A stretch of DNA of 64,000 nucleotides, from assembly GCF_052088025.1 (NCBI RefSeq), contig NZ_JBQCYD010000006.1, positions 6,673 to 70,672 of the forward strand. Direction: 5' to 3'. This DNA comes from Anaeromonas sp052088025. GTDB lineage: Bacteria > Bacillota > Clostridia > Tissierellales > SIT17. Of the stretch, positions 55,434 through 63,274 are shown piece by piece. The notes below the pieces were generated by a model that saw nothing but the letters and a program-made list of their open reading frames with translations, searched no databases and was not told where the DNA came from. Numbering within the stretch: position 1 is the first letter of the stretch; the number at the start of each line of letters is the position of its first letter. A program made the translations under genes and the position numbers.

Positions 55434-56381
55434 TTACTTTAATTTATTTAATTCTTTTTCATAATTTTCTTCTGATAGACCTACATAACCCGTGCTAGGT
55501 ACTATTTCAGGAGCGTTTTCTATATAATAATCCACAAAAGAGTTTATTTGTTTTTTATTAGTATAATGATCTTTATTTACATATATAAATAACGGTCTGG
55601 ATAAGGGAGTATACTCTCCTCCTTCTATTGTTTCAGGAGTTGGTTCTACACCATTAATTTTTAAAGCTTTTAATTTATCCTTATTTTCTTCATAATAAGC
55701 ATATCCAAAATATCCCAATGCATATTCGTCACCTGATATGCCTTGTACTAATACATTGTCATCTTCACTTGCAGTGAAATCAGTTCTTATTGCGCCGCCT
55801 TCTCCATTAACTGCTTCTGTAAAGTAATCAAATGTACCTGAATCAGTTCCTGGACCATACAATTTAATTTCTTCTTCTGGCCATTCAGAATTTACATCGC
55901 TCCACATTTTAACTTTACTATCTGGAGCCCATATTTTATTTAAATCTTTTATAGTAATATCTTCTACCCAATCATTATTTGAATTTACTACTACAGATAT
56001 GCCATCAAGAGCAACTTTTAATTCTTCAAATTCAACATCATTTTCTTTTGCTTTATCAGCTTCTTCATCTTTAATAGGTCTTGAAGCATCACTTATACTT
56101 GTCTCTCCTACGGTAAATCTTTTCATTCCTCCACCAGTACCTGATACTACTACAGTTACTTTTACATCAGGATTTTCTATTTGAAACTCTTCTGAAATAG
56201 CTGCAGTTATAGGATAAACAGTAGATGAACCATCTATTTCTATATCCCCATTTAACCCTTGATTTGATTTATCATTTTCTGATGTTTCAGATTTATCATC
56301 TCCACAAGCAGCAAATACTGATACTGATACTAATAGTAATAGTGCTAAAATTATTACTTTGAAATTAATTGTTTTTTTCAT
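55434..56381 (-). CDS. pstS: Phosphate-binding lipoprotein PstS
   Basis: The 315-residue protein has a lipoprotein signal with lipobox VFAAC (Cys26) followed by an acidic linker. The phosphate-binding segments IDGSSTVYPITAA, VSGTGGGMKRF and GPGTDSGTFDYF are present. It captures phosphate outside the cell for PstCAB. AGGAGGAG precedes the ATG. Its promoter has a three-to-four-unit Pho box. Confidence 0.97.
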   Translation of the reverse strand: MKKTINFKVIILALLLLVSVSVFAACGDDKSETSENDKSNQGLNGDIEIDGSSTVYPITAAISEEFQIENPDVKVTVVVSGTGGGMKRFTVGETSISDASRPIKDEEADKAKENDVEFEELKVALDGISVVVNSNNDWVEDITIKDLNKIWAPDSKVKMWSDVNSEWPEEEIKLYGPGTDSGTFDYFTEAVNGEGGAIRTDFTASEDDNVLVQGISGDEYALGYFGYAYYEENKDKLKALKINGVEPTPETIEGGEYTPLSRPLFIYVNKDHYTNKKQINSFVDYYIENAPEIVPSTGYVGLSEENYEKELNKLK

Positions 56382-56424
56382 TTAATAACTCCTCCTAAAA
56401 TTTATTTTCTATCTTACACATAGA

Positions 56425-56504
56425 ATTATAACAACATTTACTTCCTTATATGTTGTCTTAGAGTTAAGACAATGTTAAGTAAATGTTAATTAGGAAGTTG
56501 TTAA
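56425..56504 (-). promoter_or_regulatory. Pho-box promoter of pstS
   Basis: On the minus strand TTAACA, TTAACA, TTAACT and a weaker ACAACA recur every 11 bp (first three units 56457-56489, fourth 56446-56456). A further TTAACA lies at 56499-56504. The -10 TATAAT is at 56425-56430, 15 bp after the fourth unit, with no -35 consensus, as for activated Pho promoters. Confidence 0.9.
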
Positions 56505-56506
56505 AT

Positions 56507-56962
56507 TTATTTTTCATCAAGTAGTTTTTTTAATTCATCCATAAAGGTATTTATATCTTTAAATTGTCTATATACTGATGCAAATCTTACATATGCTACT
56601 TCATCTTTATCTTTTAATTTTTCCATAATCATTTCTCCAATTTTTCTAGTTGATATTTCTTTCTCCATAGAATTGCTAATATTTTTTTCTATATCATTAA
56701 CTATCTTTTCCATCTCTTCAACTGAAACTGGTCTTTTTTCACATGCTCTTATAATACCATTTAAAACCTTATTTCTATTATAAGGTTGTCTTGTTCCATC
56801 TTTTTTTATTACTACAATTGGTATTTCTTCAATTTTTTCATATGTAGTAAACCTTTTATTACATTTAGAACATTCCCTACGTCTTCTTATAGCATGACCT
56901 TCTTCTGTAGGTCTAGAATCTACAACCTTAGTTTCGTAATATTCACAATAAGGACATATCAT
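56507..56962 (-). CDS. nrdR: Transcriptional repressor NrdR
   Basis: A 151-residue protein with a zinc ribbon (Cys3, Cys6, Cys31, Cys34) including DSRPTEEGHAIRRRRECSKC-type sequence, then an ATP-cone from about residue 49. NrdR represses ribonucleotide reductase genes according to dATP/ATP. GGAGATG precedes the ATG. No nrd genes are in the window. Confidence 0.97.
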   Translation of the reverse strand: MICPYCEYYETKVVDSRPTEEGHAIRRRRECSKCNKRFTTYEKIEEIPIVVIKKDGTRQPYNRNKVLNGIIRACEKRPVSVEEMEKIVNDIEKNISNSMEKEISTRKIGEMIMEKLKDKDEVAYVRFASVYRQFKDINTFMDELKKLLDEK

Positions 56963-56994
56963 ATAATCATCTCCAAACTTTCACTTTTAAATAT

Positions 56995-57023
56995 ATTATA
57001 ATTTATATCTATGGTTTTGTCGA
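56995..57023 (-). promoter_or_regulatory. nrdR promoter
   Basis: On the minus strand TCGACA (57018-57023) and TATAAT (56995-57000) are 17 bp apart. Flanks are nearly identical to the phoP promoter. Confidence 0.75.
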
Positions 57024-57033
57024 ATAACATATA

Positions 57034-57061
57034 AAAATCTCAGGAAATTCCTGAGATTTTT
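57034..57061 (-). terminator. Terminator of the glycine/folD/selenoprotein operon
   Basis: An 11-bp perfect stem with AATCTCAGG arms and a short loop, followed by T residues, adjoins the stop of the last gene of the operon. Confidence 0.9.
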
Positions 57062-57064
57062 ATA

Positions 57065-57367
57065 TTAATTATTTAATTTATATCTGAATATAAGTGTAGC
57101 CTTTCCTTTTCTTTCTTTTACATCACCTTTTAGAATTTCAACATTTTCTCCGGTTTTGAGTTCTATAGTGCTTCCTTCTAAAGCTTTGAAAATTTTTCTT
57201 ACTTCTTCAGATTTTTCAAGTTCTACATCTTCTTTAACGCCCCAGGCGCTTGCAAGTACACTTGCCATATCTCAAGTATCACATGCCTCTATTTTTCTTT
57301 GTTCTATTGATTCTTTTATTACATCCTTTAAAGCCACCTCTGGCTCTTTTCCATATGGAAAACTCAT
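57065..57367 (-). CDS. Putative CxxU selenoprotein, unknown function (in-frame TGA = Sec32)
   Basis: The frame starts at the ATG at 57365-57367, immediately after the folD stop, with AGAGG seven bases upstream. It reads 31 codons, then TGA (57272-57274), then 68 more residues in the same frame to a stop at 57065. Around the TGA it reads A-C-D-T-U-D-M, a C29-x-x-U32 redox motif. A 6-bp GC-rich stem with loop UGG lies 27 bases after the TGA (57236-57250), a bacterial SECIS geometry. The 100-residue product has a helical N-terminal part and a lysine/glutamate-rich beta tail. I recognise no family. A 67-residue fragment starting at the ATG at 57268 is the only conventional call and lacks a well-placed Shine-Dalgarno site. 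Function is perhaps thiol redox linked to glycine or one-carbon metabolism. Confidence 0.78.
57236..57250 (-). promoter_or_regulatory. Candidate bacterial SECIS hairpin
   Basis: On the minus strand a stem of six pairs (one G-U) with a UGG loop starts 22 bases after the TGA. G at the second loop base and the UGA-to-loop distance of 27 bases fall inside the known bacterial SECIS range. Its GC content stands out against the AT-rich neighbourhood. A second small hairpin (GCAAG-N4-CTTGC) lies between the TGA and this stem. Confidence 0.65.
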
Positions 57368-58216
57368 TTATTTTCCTCTTTCTAATCTTCTAGCAGCTAT
57401 TACTGTGTTATAAATTAGCATGGTTATTGTCATAGGTCCAACTCCACCTGGTACTGGAGTAATAAATCCATTTAGTTTATTGACACTATCAAAATCTACA
57501 TCTCCAACTAATTTTCCATCAACTCTATTTATACCTACATCTATAACTATAGCTCCATCTTTTACCATATCAGATTTCACAAAATTCGCCTTTCCTATAG
57601 CTGCAATAAGAATATCTGCTTCTTTAGTGATTTCTTTTAAATTTTCTGTCTTAGAATGACATATTGTAACAGTTGCATTTTTTTCTAATAGTAATAATGA
57701 AATTGGTTTTCCTACAATATTACTTCTACCAAGTATAACTGCTCTTTTTCCTTCTATATCAATGTTTTCACTTTCCATAAGCTTGATAATTCCATGAGGA
57801 GTACAAGGTATAAATGTATCTTCTCCTACTAATAGTTTACCTGCATTTATTGGATGAAAGCCATCTACATCTTTATTTGGAGAAATCTTTTCAATCACCT
57901 TTTTTTCATCTATATGATTTGGTAGAGGTAATTGAACAAGTATACCATGAATAGTTTCATCATTGTTTAATTTATCAATTAAATTAAGTAATTCTTCTTC
58001 TGAAACATCTCCATCTAAGGAATGAACTTCTGATTTCATTCCAAGTTGTTTACATGCTTTATCCTTACTCTTTACATAAGTTTTAGATGCTGGATTATCT
58101 CCAACTATTATAACACTTAGTCCTGGAGTAATTCCTTTTTCTTTTAACTCATCTATTTCATTTTGTAATTCTTCTCTTATTTTTTTTGAAACTTCTTTTC
58201 CATTTATAGTTTGCAA
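57368..58216 (-). CDS. folD: Bifunctional methylene-THF dehydrogenase/cyclohydrolase FolD
   Basis: The 282-residue enzyme has YVKSKDKACKQLGM (catalytic Lys), VQLPLPNHI, PCTPHGI and the NADP-binding GRSNIVGKP, with the C-terminal PVPGGVGPMT. It interconverts 5,10-methylene- and 10-formyl-THF. It uses the methylene-THF made by the glycine cleavage genes upstream in the same operon. Start is TTG behind AGGTGG; it follows gcvPB by 16 bp. Confidence 0.97.
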   Translation of the reverse strand: MQTINGKEVSKKIREELQNEIDELKEKGITPGLSVIIVGDNPASKTYVKSKDKACKQLGMKSEVHSLDGDVSEEELLNLIDKLNNDETIHGILVQLPLPNHIDEKKVIEKISPNKDVDGFHPINAGKLLVGEDTFIPCTPHGIIKLMESENIDIEGKRAVILGRSNIVGKPISLLLLEKNATVTICHSKTENLKEITKEADILIAAIGKANFVKSDMVKDGAIVIDVGINRVDGKLVGDVDFDSVNKLNGFITPVPGGVGPMTITMLIYNTVIAARRLERGK

Positions 58217-58232
58217 GTTAACACCACCTAAT

Positions 58233-59684
58233 CTAGTTCCATTTTAATTTTAAGTTTCTTGCTGCCCTAACTTCATCCACTCTTCTAACTGGAGCACTAT
58301 GAGGAGCTTCTTTTAAAAGTTGAGGATTTTCTTGTGCTTCTTTAGCTATTTTATTCATAGCATCTATAAAGTTATCTAGCGTTTCTTTGCTTTCTGTTTC
58401 TGTAGGTTCTATCATTAAAGCTTCTTTAACTATCAATGGGAAGTAAACAGTTGGCGGATGATATCCATAATCCATTAATCTTTTAGCTACATCCATTGTA
58501 TTAACCTCTAAGCTATCTTCTTTTAATCCAGCTAATACAAATTCATGCTTACATACCGTTTTTATTGGTAAATCATAATATTCTTTTAATTTATTCATCA
58601 TATAATTTGCATTTAATACTGCGGTTTCACTTACTCTCTTTAAACCATTACCTCCAAGAGCTAATATATAAGTATATGCTCTTAAGTTGACACCATAATT
58701 ACCATAGAATCCTTTTATTTTGCCTATAGAATCTTTTCTATCATAGTTTAAAATAAATTTATCATCTTTCTTTTCAACTACAGGTACTGGTAAAAACTTA
58801 GCTAAATGATCTTTAATTCCAACAGCTCCACTACCAGGTCCACCACCACCGTGTGGTGTTGAGAATGTTTTGTGAAGGTTAAAATGCATTACATCAAATC
58901 CCATATCTCCAGGTCTTACTCTTCCCATAATAGCATTCATATTTGCTCCATCATAATATAAAAGTCCACCTACTTCATGAACTAATTCTGCTATTTCTTT
59001 CATATCTTTTTCAAATAATCCTAAAGTGTTAGGATTTGTAAGCATAAGTCCCGCTACTTTATCATCTAATAATCCTTTTAAACTTTCTAAATCTACTAGA
59101 CCCTGATCTGAAGATTTTACTTCTACAATGTCATAACCTGCCATTGCAGCAGTAGCAGGATTTGTTCCATGAGCAGAATCAGGAACAATAATTTTTGTTT
59201 TATGAGTGTTGTTTTTTTCTTTATGATATGCCTTTATTAGCATAATACCTGTTAGTTCTCCATGGGCACCAGCTGCAGGCTGTAAGGTAACTGTATCCAT
59301 TCCTGATATTTCAGCTAAATGATTGGATAAATTATACATAAGCTCTAAAGAACCTTGAACAGTTTCCTCAGCTTGATAAGGATGAATATTAGTTAAGCTA
59401 TCCATACTTGCCATATCTTCATTCATCTTTGGATTATACTTCATAGTACATGATCCTAATGGATAAAAACCTGTATCAATACTATAATTTAATTGTGATA
59501 AATTAGTGTAATGTCTTACAACATCTAATTCAGATACTTCTGGTAGATCTAATTCATCTTCAATTAAATATTCATTTGGTATAAGATTTGATATATCTTT
59601 TTCTTCTACATCTATTTTAGGAAGACTATATGCCTTTCTACCCTTTTTTGATAATTCAAATATCAATTTATCATAGTTTTTCAT
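58233..59684 (-). CDS. gcvPB: Glycine dehydrogenase (decarboxylating) subunit 2
   Basis: The 483-residue C-terminal half of P-protein, with the PLP-Lys in HFNLHKTFSTPHGGGGPG and SAHGTNPATA and YYDGANMNAIMG. With GcvPA it decarboxylates glycine and transfers the aminomethyl group to lipoyl-GcvH. Split P-protein is usual in clostridia. It overlaps the gcvPA stop by one base; GGAGG precedes the ATG. Confidence 0.97.
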   Translation of the reverse strand: MKNYDKLIFELSKKGRKAYSLPKIDVEEKDISNLIPNEYLIEDELDLPEVSELDVVRHYTNLSQLNYSIDTGFYPLGSCTMKYNPKMNEDMASMDSLTNIHPYQAEETVQGSLELMYNLSNHLAEISGMDTVTLQPAAGAHGELTGIMLIKAYHKEKNNTHKTKIIVPDSAHGTNPATAAMAGYDIVEVKSSDQGLVDLESLKGLLDDKVAGLMLTNPNTLGLFEKDMKEIAELVHEVGGLLYYDGANMNAIMGRVRPGDMGFDVMHFNLHKTFSTPHGGGGPGSGAVGIKDHLAKFLPVPVVEKKDDKFILNYDRKDSIGKIKGFYGNYGVNLRAYTYILALGGNGLKRVSETAVLNANYMMNKLKEYYDLPIKTVCKHEFVLAGLKEDSLEVNTMDVAKRLMDYGYHPPTVYFPLIVKEALMIEPTETESKETLDNFIDAMNKIAKEAQENPQLLKEAPHSAPVRRVDEVRAARNLKLKWN

Positions 59685-61027
59685 TATAGCACCTCCAATG
59701 TAGAAACTAATTTATCTATTTCTTCTTTAGTTCTCTTTTCAGTAACAGCAAATAATAATGAATTGTTAATATCCTTATAATCCTTAGTTAGATTATAACC
59801 ACCAAGAATTTTATTTTCTAATAATTTACTATTAACTTCTTCTACATCCATATCAGATTGAACAGCAAATTCTTTGAAAAATGGTTTATCAAATACAGGC
59901 TTAAATTTGCCACTTTTAGTTATTTCATCAAATGCATAATGAGCTTTTTGCAAGGATTGAGTAGCTACTTCTTTTAATCCTTGTTTTCCCATTGTTACTA
60001 AATAAATTGTGGACATGAGTGCATTTAATCCTTGATTAGAACAAATATTAGATGTTGCTTTAAATCTTCTTATATGCTGCTCTCTTGCTTGTAGTGTTAA
60101 AACAAAAGCTCTATTATCATCTTCATCTACAGTTTCTCCTACTATTCTTCCAGGTATTTTTCTAGCAAGTTTATCTTTAACTGCTAAGAAACCTAGTGTA
60201 GGCCCACCGAAGTTTAACTTATTTCCTAAACTTTGACCTTCTCCTACAACTATATCAGCTCCTATTTCTCCTGGAGACTTAAGTATAGCTAAAGAAATTG
60301 GATCAACATAAGTTATTAATTTAGCTTTTTTAGTTTTATGTGTTATTTCTTCAATTTCTTTTAAATTTTCAATTATTCCAAAGAAGTTAGGATTTTGTAC
60401 TATCACACCTGCAGTAGAGTCATCTGCTATTTCCTTCAACTTCTCAGCATCAGTTACTCCATCTTTCATGTCAACTTCAACAATATCTATATCTCTAAAT
60501 TTCATATAAGTTTCTACAACTTTTCTTACTTCAGGATGAACTGTTTTTGAAATTATAATTTTCTTTTTTCTAGTTACATCTGTAGCCACAAGAGCTGCTT
60601 CAGCACACGCTGTAGGACCATCATACATAGATGCATTTGATACATCCATACCAGTAAGATTAGAAATTAGTGTTTGATATTCAAAAATAACTCTAAGAGT
60701 ACCTTGACTTATCTCTGCTTGATATGGAGTATAAGATGTCAAGAACTCTCCCCTTGTTGCTAAATGTCCTATTACAGAAGGTATATAATGATCATACATA
60801 CCAGCACCTAAAAAACAAGTTAATTCATCAATAGTTTGATTTTTATCTCCTAGTTTTTTTAATTTATTTTTTATCTCTAATTCAGATAAAGAATCCTCTA
60901 TTTTTAAATCCCTATCTAATCTCAAAGAATTTGGTATATCTTTGAATAAATCATCAATAGAGTTAGCACCTATTTCTTCTAACATTTCCTTCCTATCTTC
61001 TTTAGTACTAGGTATATATCTATGCAT
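59684..61027 (-). CDS. gcvPA: Glycine dehydrogenase (decarboxylating) subunit 1
   Basis: The 447-residue N-terminal half of P-protein: RYIPSTKEDRKEML, FLGAGMYDHYIPS, SYTPYQAEISQGTLR, YDGPTACAEAA and NFGGPTLGF. It forms the P-protein heterotetramer with GcvPB. GGAGGA precedes the ATG; it starts one base after the gcvH stop. Confidence 0.97.
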   Translation of the reverse strand: MHRYIPSTKEDRKEMLEEIGANSIDDLFKDIPNSLRLDRDLKIEDSLSELEIKNKLKKLGDKNQTIDELTCFLGAGMYDHYIPSVIGHLATRGEFLTSYTPYQAEISQGTLRVIFEYQTLISNLTGMDVSNASMYDGPTACAEAALVATDVTRKKKIIISKTVHPEVRKVVETYMKFRDIDIVEVDMKDGVTDAEKLKEIADDSTAGVIVQNPNFFGIIENLKEIEEITHKTKKAKLITYVDPISLAILKSPGEIGADIVVGEGQSLGNKLNFGGPTLGFLAVKDKLARKIPGRIVGETVDEDDNRAFVLTLQAREQHIRRFKATSNICSNQGLNALMSTIYLVTMGKQGLKEVATQSLQKAHYAFDEITKSGKFKPVFDKPFFKEFAVQSDMDVEEVNSKLLENKILGGYNLTKDYKDINNSLLFAVTEKRTKEEIDKLVSTLEVL

Positions 61028-61028
61028 A

Positions 61029-61412
61029 TTATTCCTCCTCAGCGCAGAATTTTTCGTAAGCCTTACTATCCATTAATTCATCTAATTCAGATTTATCATT
61101 TAATTTTATTTTTATAAACCAACTTTCAAATGCATCTTCATTTACAAGCTCTGGAGAATCTTCTAATTTCTCATTAATTTCAACTACTGTTCCAGATACT
61201 GGTGCTAAAATATCTGATGCTGTTTTAACTGATTCAACTACTCCAAATGACTCTTCTTTTTCAAAATCGTCATCTTCTTCAGGTAATTCTACATAAACTA
61301 TTTCCCCTAAATTATGTTGTGCATGATCTGTTATTCCTATTAGAGCATTTTCACCCTCTACCTTTACCCATTCATGATCTGTTGAATAATATAAACCTTC
61401 TACTATTTTCAT
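61029..61412 (-). CDS. gcvH: Glycine cleavage system H protein
   Basis: The 127-residue lipoyl carrier has the lipoylation site Lys63 in GVVESVKTASDIL and the N-terminal YYSTDHEWVKVEG. It carries the aminomethyl group between P- and T-proteins. AAGGAGG eight bases before the ATG at 61412 sets the start, 19 bp after gcvT. Confidence 0.97.
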   Translation of the reverse strand: MKIVEGLYYSTDHEWVKVEGENALIGITDHAQHNLGEIVYVELPEEDDDFEKEESFGVVESVKTASDILAPVSGTVVEINEKLEDSPELVNEDAFESWFIKIKLNDKSELDELMDSKAYEKFCAEEE

Positions 61413-61431
61413 TAACAATTCCTCCTTAAAT

Positions 61432-62538
61432 TTATTTTTTTGTGTTTTTATTATAAAATTTTGAACTAACTACCTTAGCTTTTGCAGTTCTTTTTCTAAT
61501 TTGAATTTCTATTTCTGTATCTAATTTAGAATTAGCTATATCTACCATAGCCTTACCTATATTTTTGTTTAATGTTGGAGAGTGATATCCAGTTGTAACG
61601 AATCCAATTTTCTCTCCATCCTTTAGAACCTCATACCCACTACGTGGTATTCCCTTGCCAATCATTTCAAATCCTACTATTTTTCTTTTTAAACCTTCTT
61701 CTTTTTGCTTTTTAAGAACATCTTTTCCTATAAAGTCATCACTATCTAATTTAACAAAAAAACCTAATCCCGCTTCTAATGGTGTAATGTCTTCTGATAA
61801 TTCATTACCATATAAAGGAAGATTTGCTTCAAAACGAAGTGTATCTCTTGAACCCAGTCCAGCAGGTTTTAATCCATCTTCTTTTCCTACTTCTAGTAAT
61901 TTTTCAAAAACTTCTTCTATATCTTCATTTTCTAAATATACTTCAAAGCCATCTTCTCCTGTGTAGCCTGTTCTAGATACTATGGCATTTTTACCATGAA
62001 TTTTCACATTTCTATCTACATAGAAAAATTTAATGCTAGATAAGTCAGTATCAGTAAGTTTTTGTAGTATTTTTTCTGCCTTTGGCCCTTGTATTGCTAG
62101 TTCAGAATATTTATCTGATAAATTATTTATTTCTACATTATAGTCATTTTTATTTTCTTTTATCCATTCATAATCTTTTTCTAAGTTACTTGCATTTACA
62201 ACTAAGAAATAATGGTCATCAGCGAATTTATAAACAAGTAAATCATCTACAACCCCACCGTTTGGATATAAGAAAAATGTGTAAATAATTTGATTTTCTT
62301 TAAGTTTAGTAATATCATTTGTTGATAAATATTGTACAAAACTCTTTGCATTTTCTCCTTTGATTTCAATTTCTCCCATATGAGAAACATCAAATATCCC
62401 TGCATCATTTCTAACTGCTTCATGTTCAATGCTTAGTCCTTCAAACTCTACAGGTAATTGCCAACCATAATAGTCTGTCATCTTTGCTTTTAACTTCAGA
62501 TGAGAATCATATAAAGCTGTTTTTTTTGAATTTGCCAC
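61432..62538 (-). CDS. gcvT: Aminomethyltransferase (glycine cleavage T protein)
   Basis: The 368-residue enzyme has the N-terminal MTDYYGWQLPVEFEG, FDVSHMGEIEI, NGGVVDDLLVYKF (catalytic Asp), and GRTGYTGEDGFEVY-type segments. It moves the methylene group to THF and releases ammonia. AAGGGAG eight bases before a GTG at 62538 fixes the start. It is the first gene of the operon controlled by the glycine riboswitch. Confidence 0.97.
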   Translation of the reverse strand: MANSKKTALYDSHLKLKAKMTDYYGWQLPVEFEGLSIEHEAVRNDAGIFDVSHMGEIEIKGENAKSFVQYLSTNDITKLKENQIIYTFFLYPNGGVVDDLLVYKFADDHYFLVVNASNLEKDYEWIKENKNDYNVEINNLSDKYSELAIQGPKAEKILQKLTDTDLSSIKFFYVDRNVKIHGKNAIVSRTGYTGEDGFEVYLENEDIEEVFEKLLEVGKEDGLKPAGLGSRDTLRFEANLPLYGNELSEDITPLEAGLGFFVKLDSDDFIGKDVLKKQKEEGLKRKIVGFEMIGKGIPRSGYEVLKDGEKIGFVTTGYHSPTLNKNIGKAMVDIANSKLDTEIEIQIRKRTAKAKVVSSKFYNKNTKK

Positions 62539-62591
62539 TAAAATCACTCCCTTAAAATTTGCTTTGTGAAAAGGTTTTCAATGCCATCTAA

Positions 62592-62637
62592 TAAAAAAGA
62601 AATATAATCGCACAATAAATATATGCCTTATATTTCT
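62592..62637 (-). terminator. Riboswitch expression-platform terminator before gcvT
   Basis: A 10-bp stem (62598-62607 with 62628-62637) followed by six T residues lies directly downstream of aptamer 2. Its 5' arm overlaps the end of that aptamer, so glycine binding should prevent the terminator forming (ON switch). Confidence 0.85.
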
Positions 62638-62822
62638 CTGTATCTTGCCTGAGAGTTTTACATTTACATGTATTTCTCCTTCGGCGTCGCTAAAGCGAAC
62701 TCTCCAGAGGTTCATCAAATAACGATATTTTTGCCTGAAAGTTTCTATAAAAATTATGGCAGATTTTTATATTGCCCCATCGGCTATCTATTTAAAGATA
62801 TCTCTCGCTATTATCATCTGAT
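62632..62822 (-). ncRNA. Tandem glycine riboswitch
   Basis: Two aptamers in series are visible on the minus strand. Aptamer 1 (about 62730-62815) has GAGAGA, GCCGATGGGGCAA and ACTTTCAGGCA. Aptamer 2 (about 62644-62712) has CTCTGGAGAG, CGCCGAAGGAG and ACTCTCAGGCA. It lies in the 373-bp gene-free stretch before gcvT and controls a glycine cleavage operon, as expected. Confidence 0.96.
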
Positions 62823-62912
62823 ATTATCTCATTAATTCAATGATATAATAATTTTAATAATTTTACAATAATAGTTATTAATTTAACTTACTATTTATAA
62901 TTTTAAAAATTT

Positions 62913-63179
62913 TTAATCATAAAAATTTTCATCCTTATATTTTGTCGAATCTAGATTTACTAATATAACTTCATTTCCTATCCTAACAATATCATTCCAA
63001 TCTATTGCTATATTATTAGACTTAGTAAAAATACTCATTATCCCCCCTGTTCTTGGCATAATTATTGCTTTAATCTTAGCTTTTTCTAAATTAATTTCTA
63101 TATCACTAATCATACCCAATTTAGTTCCATCTACAACATTAATAATTTCTTTTTCTGTTAATTCAGATGCTTTAATCAT
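62913..63179 (-). CDS. YlmC/YmxH family PRC-barrel sporulation protein
   Basis: The 88-residue protein has one PRC-barrel (ASELTEKEIINVVDGTKLGMISDIEI) with a DWNDIVRIGNEVILV C-terminal part, the YlmC/YmxH pattern. It lies just after sigG, a typical sporulation context. Function unknown. GGTG precedes the ATG. Confidence 0.9.
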   Translation of the reverse strand: MIKASELTEKEIINVVDGTKLGMISDIEINLEKAKIKAIIMPRTGGIMSIFTKSNNIAIDWNDIVRIGNEVILVNLDSTKYKDENFYD

Positions 63180-63243
63180 ATAATCACCTACTTATCCTTT
63201 TATACTATATTATATAAACTTGTCTTAAAATATGCATAATAAA

Positions 63244-63274
63244 AAAAATTAGTATAGATTCTATACTAATTTTT
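63244..63274 (-). terminator. Terminator after sigG
   Basis: A 14-bp perfect stem with a 3-base loop overlaps the sigG stop and runs into an eight-T tract on the minus strand. Confidence 0.9.

Noticed and set aside
57065..57268. Independent 67-residue gene starting at 57268
   Set aside because: No well-placed Shine-Dalgarno before its ATG, and the same frame continues upstream through one TGA to a start abutting folD; it is better read as the 3' part of the selenoprotein.
62823..62912. Promoter of the glycine riboswitch operon
   Set aside because: A/T-rich with many TATA-like strings; no single pair stands out, so it was not listed.
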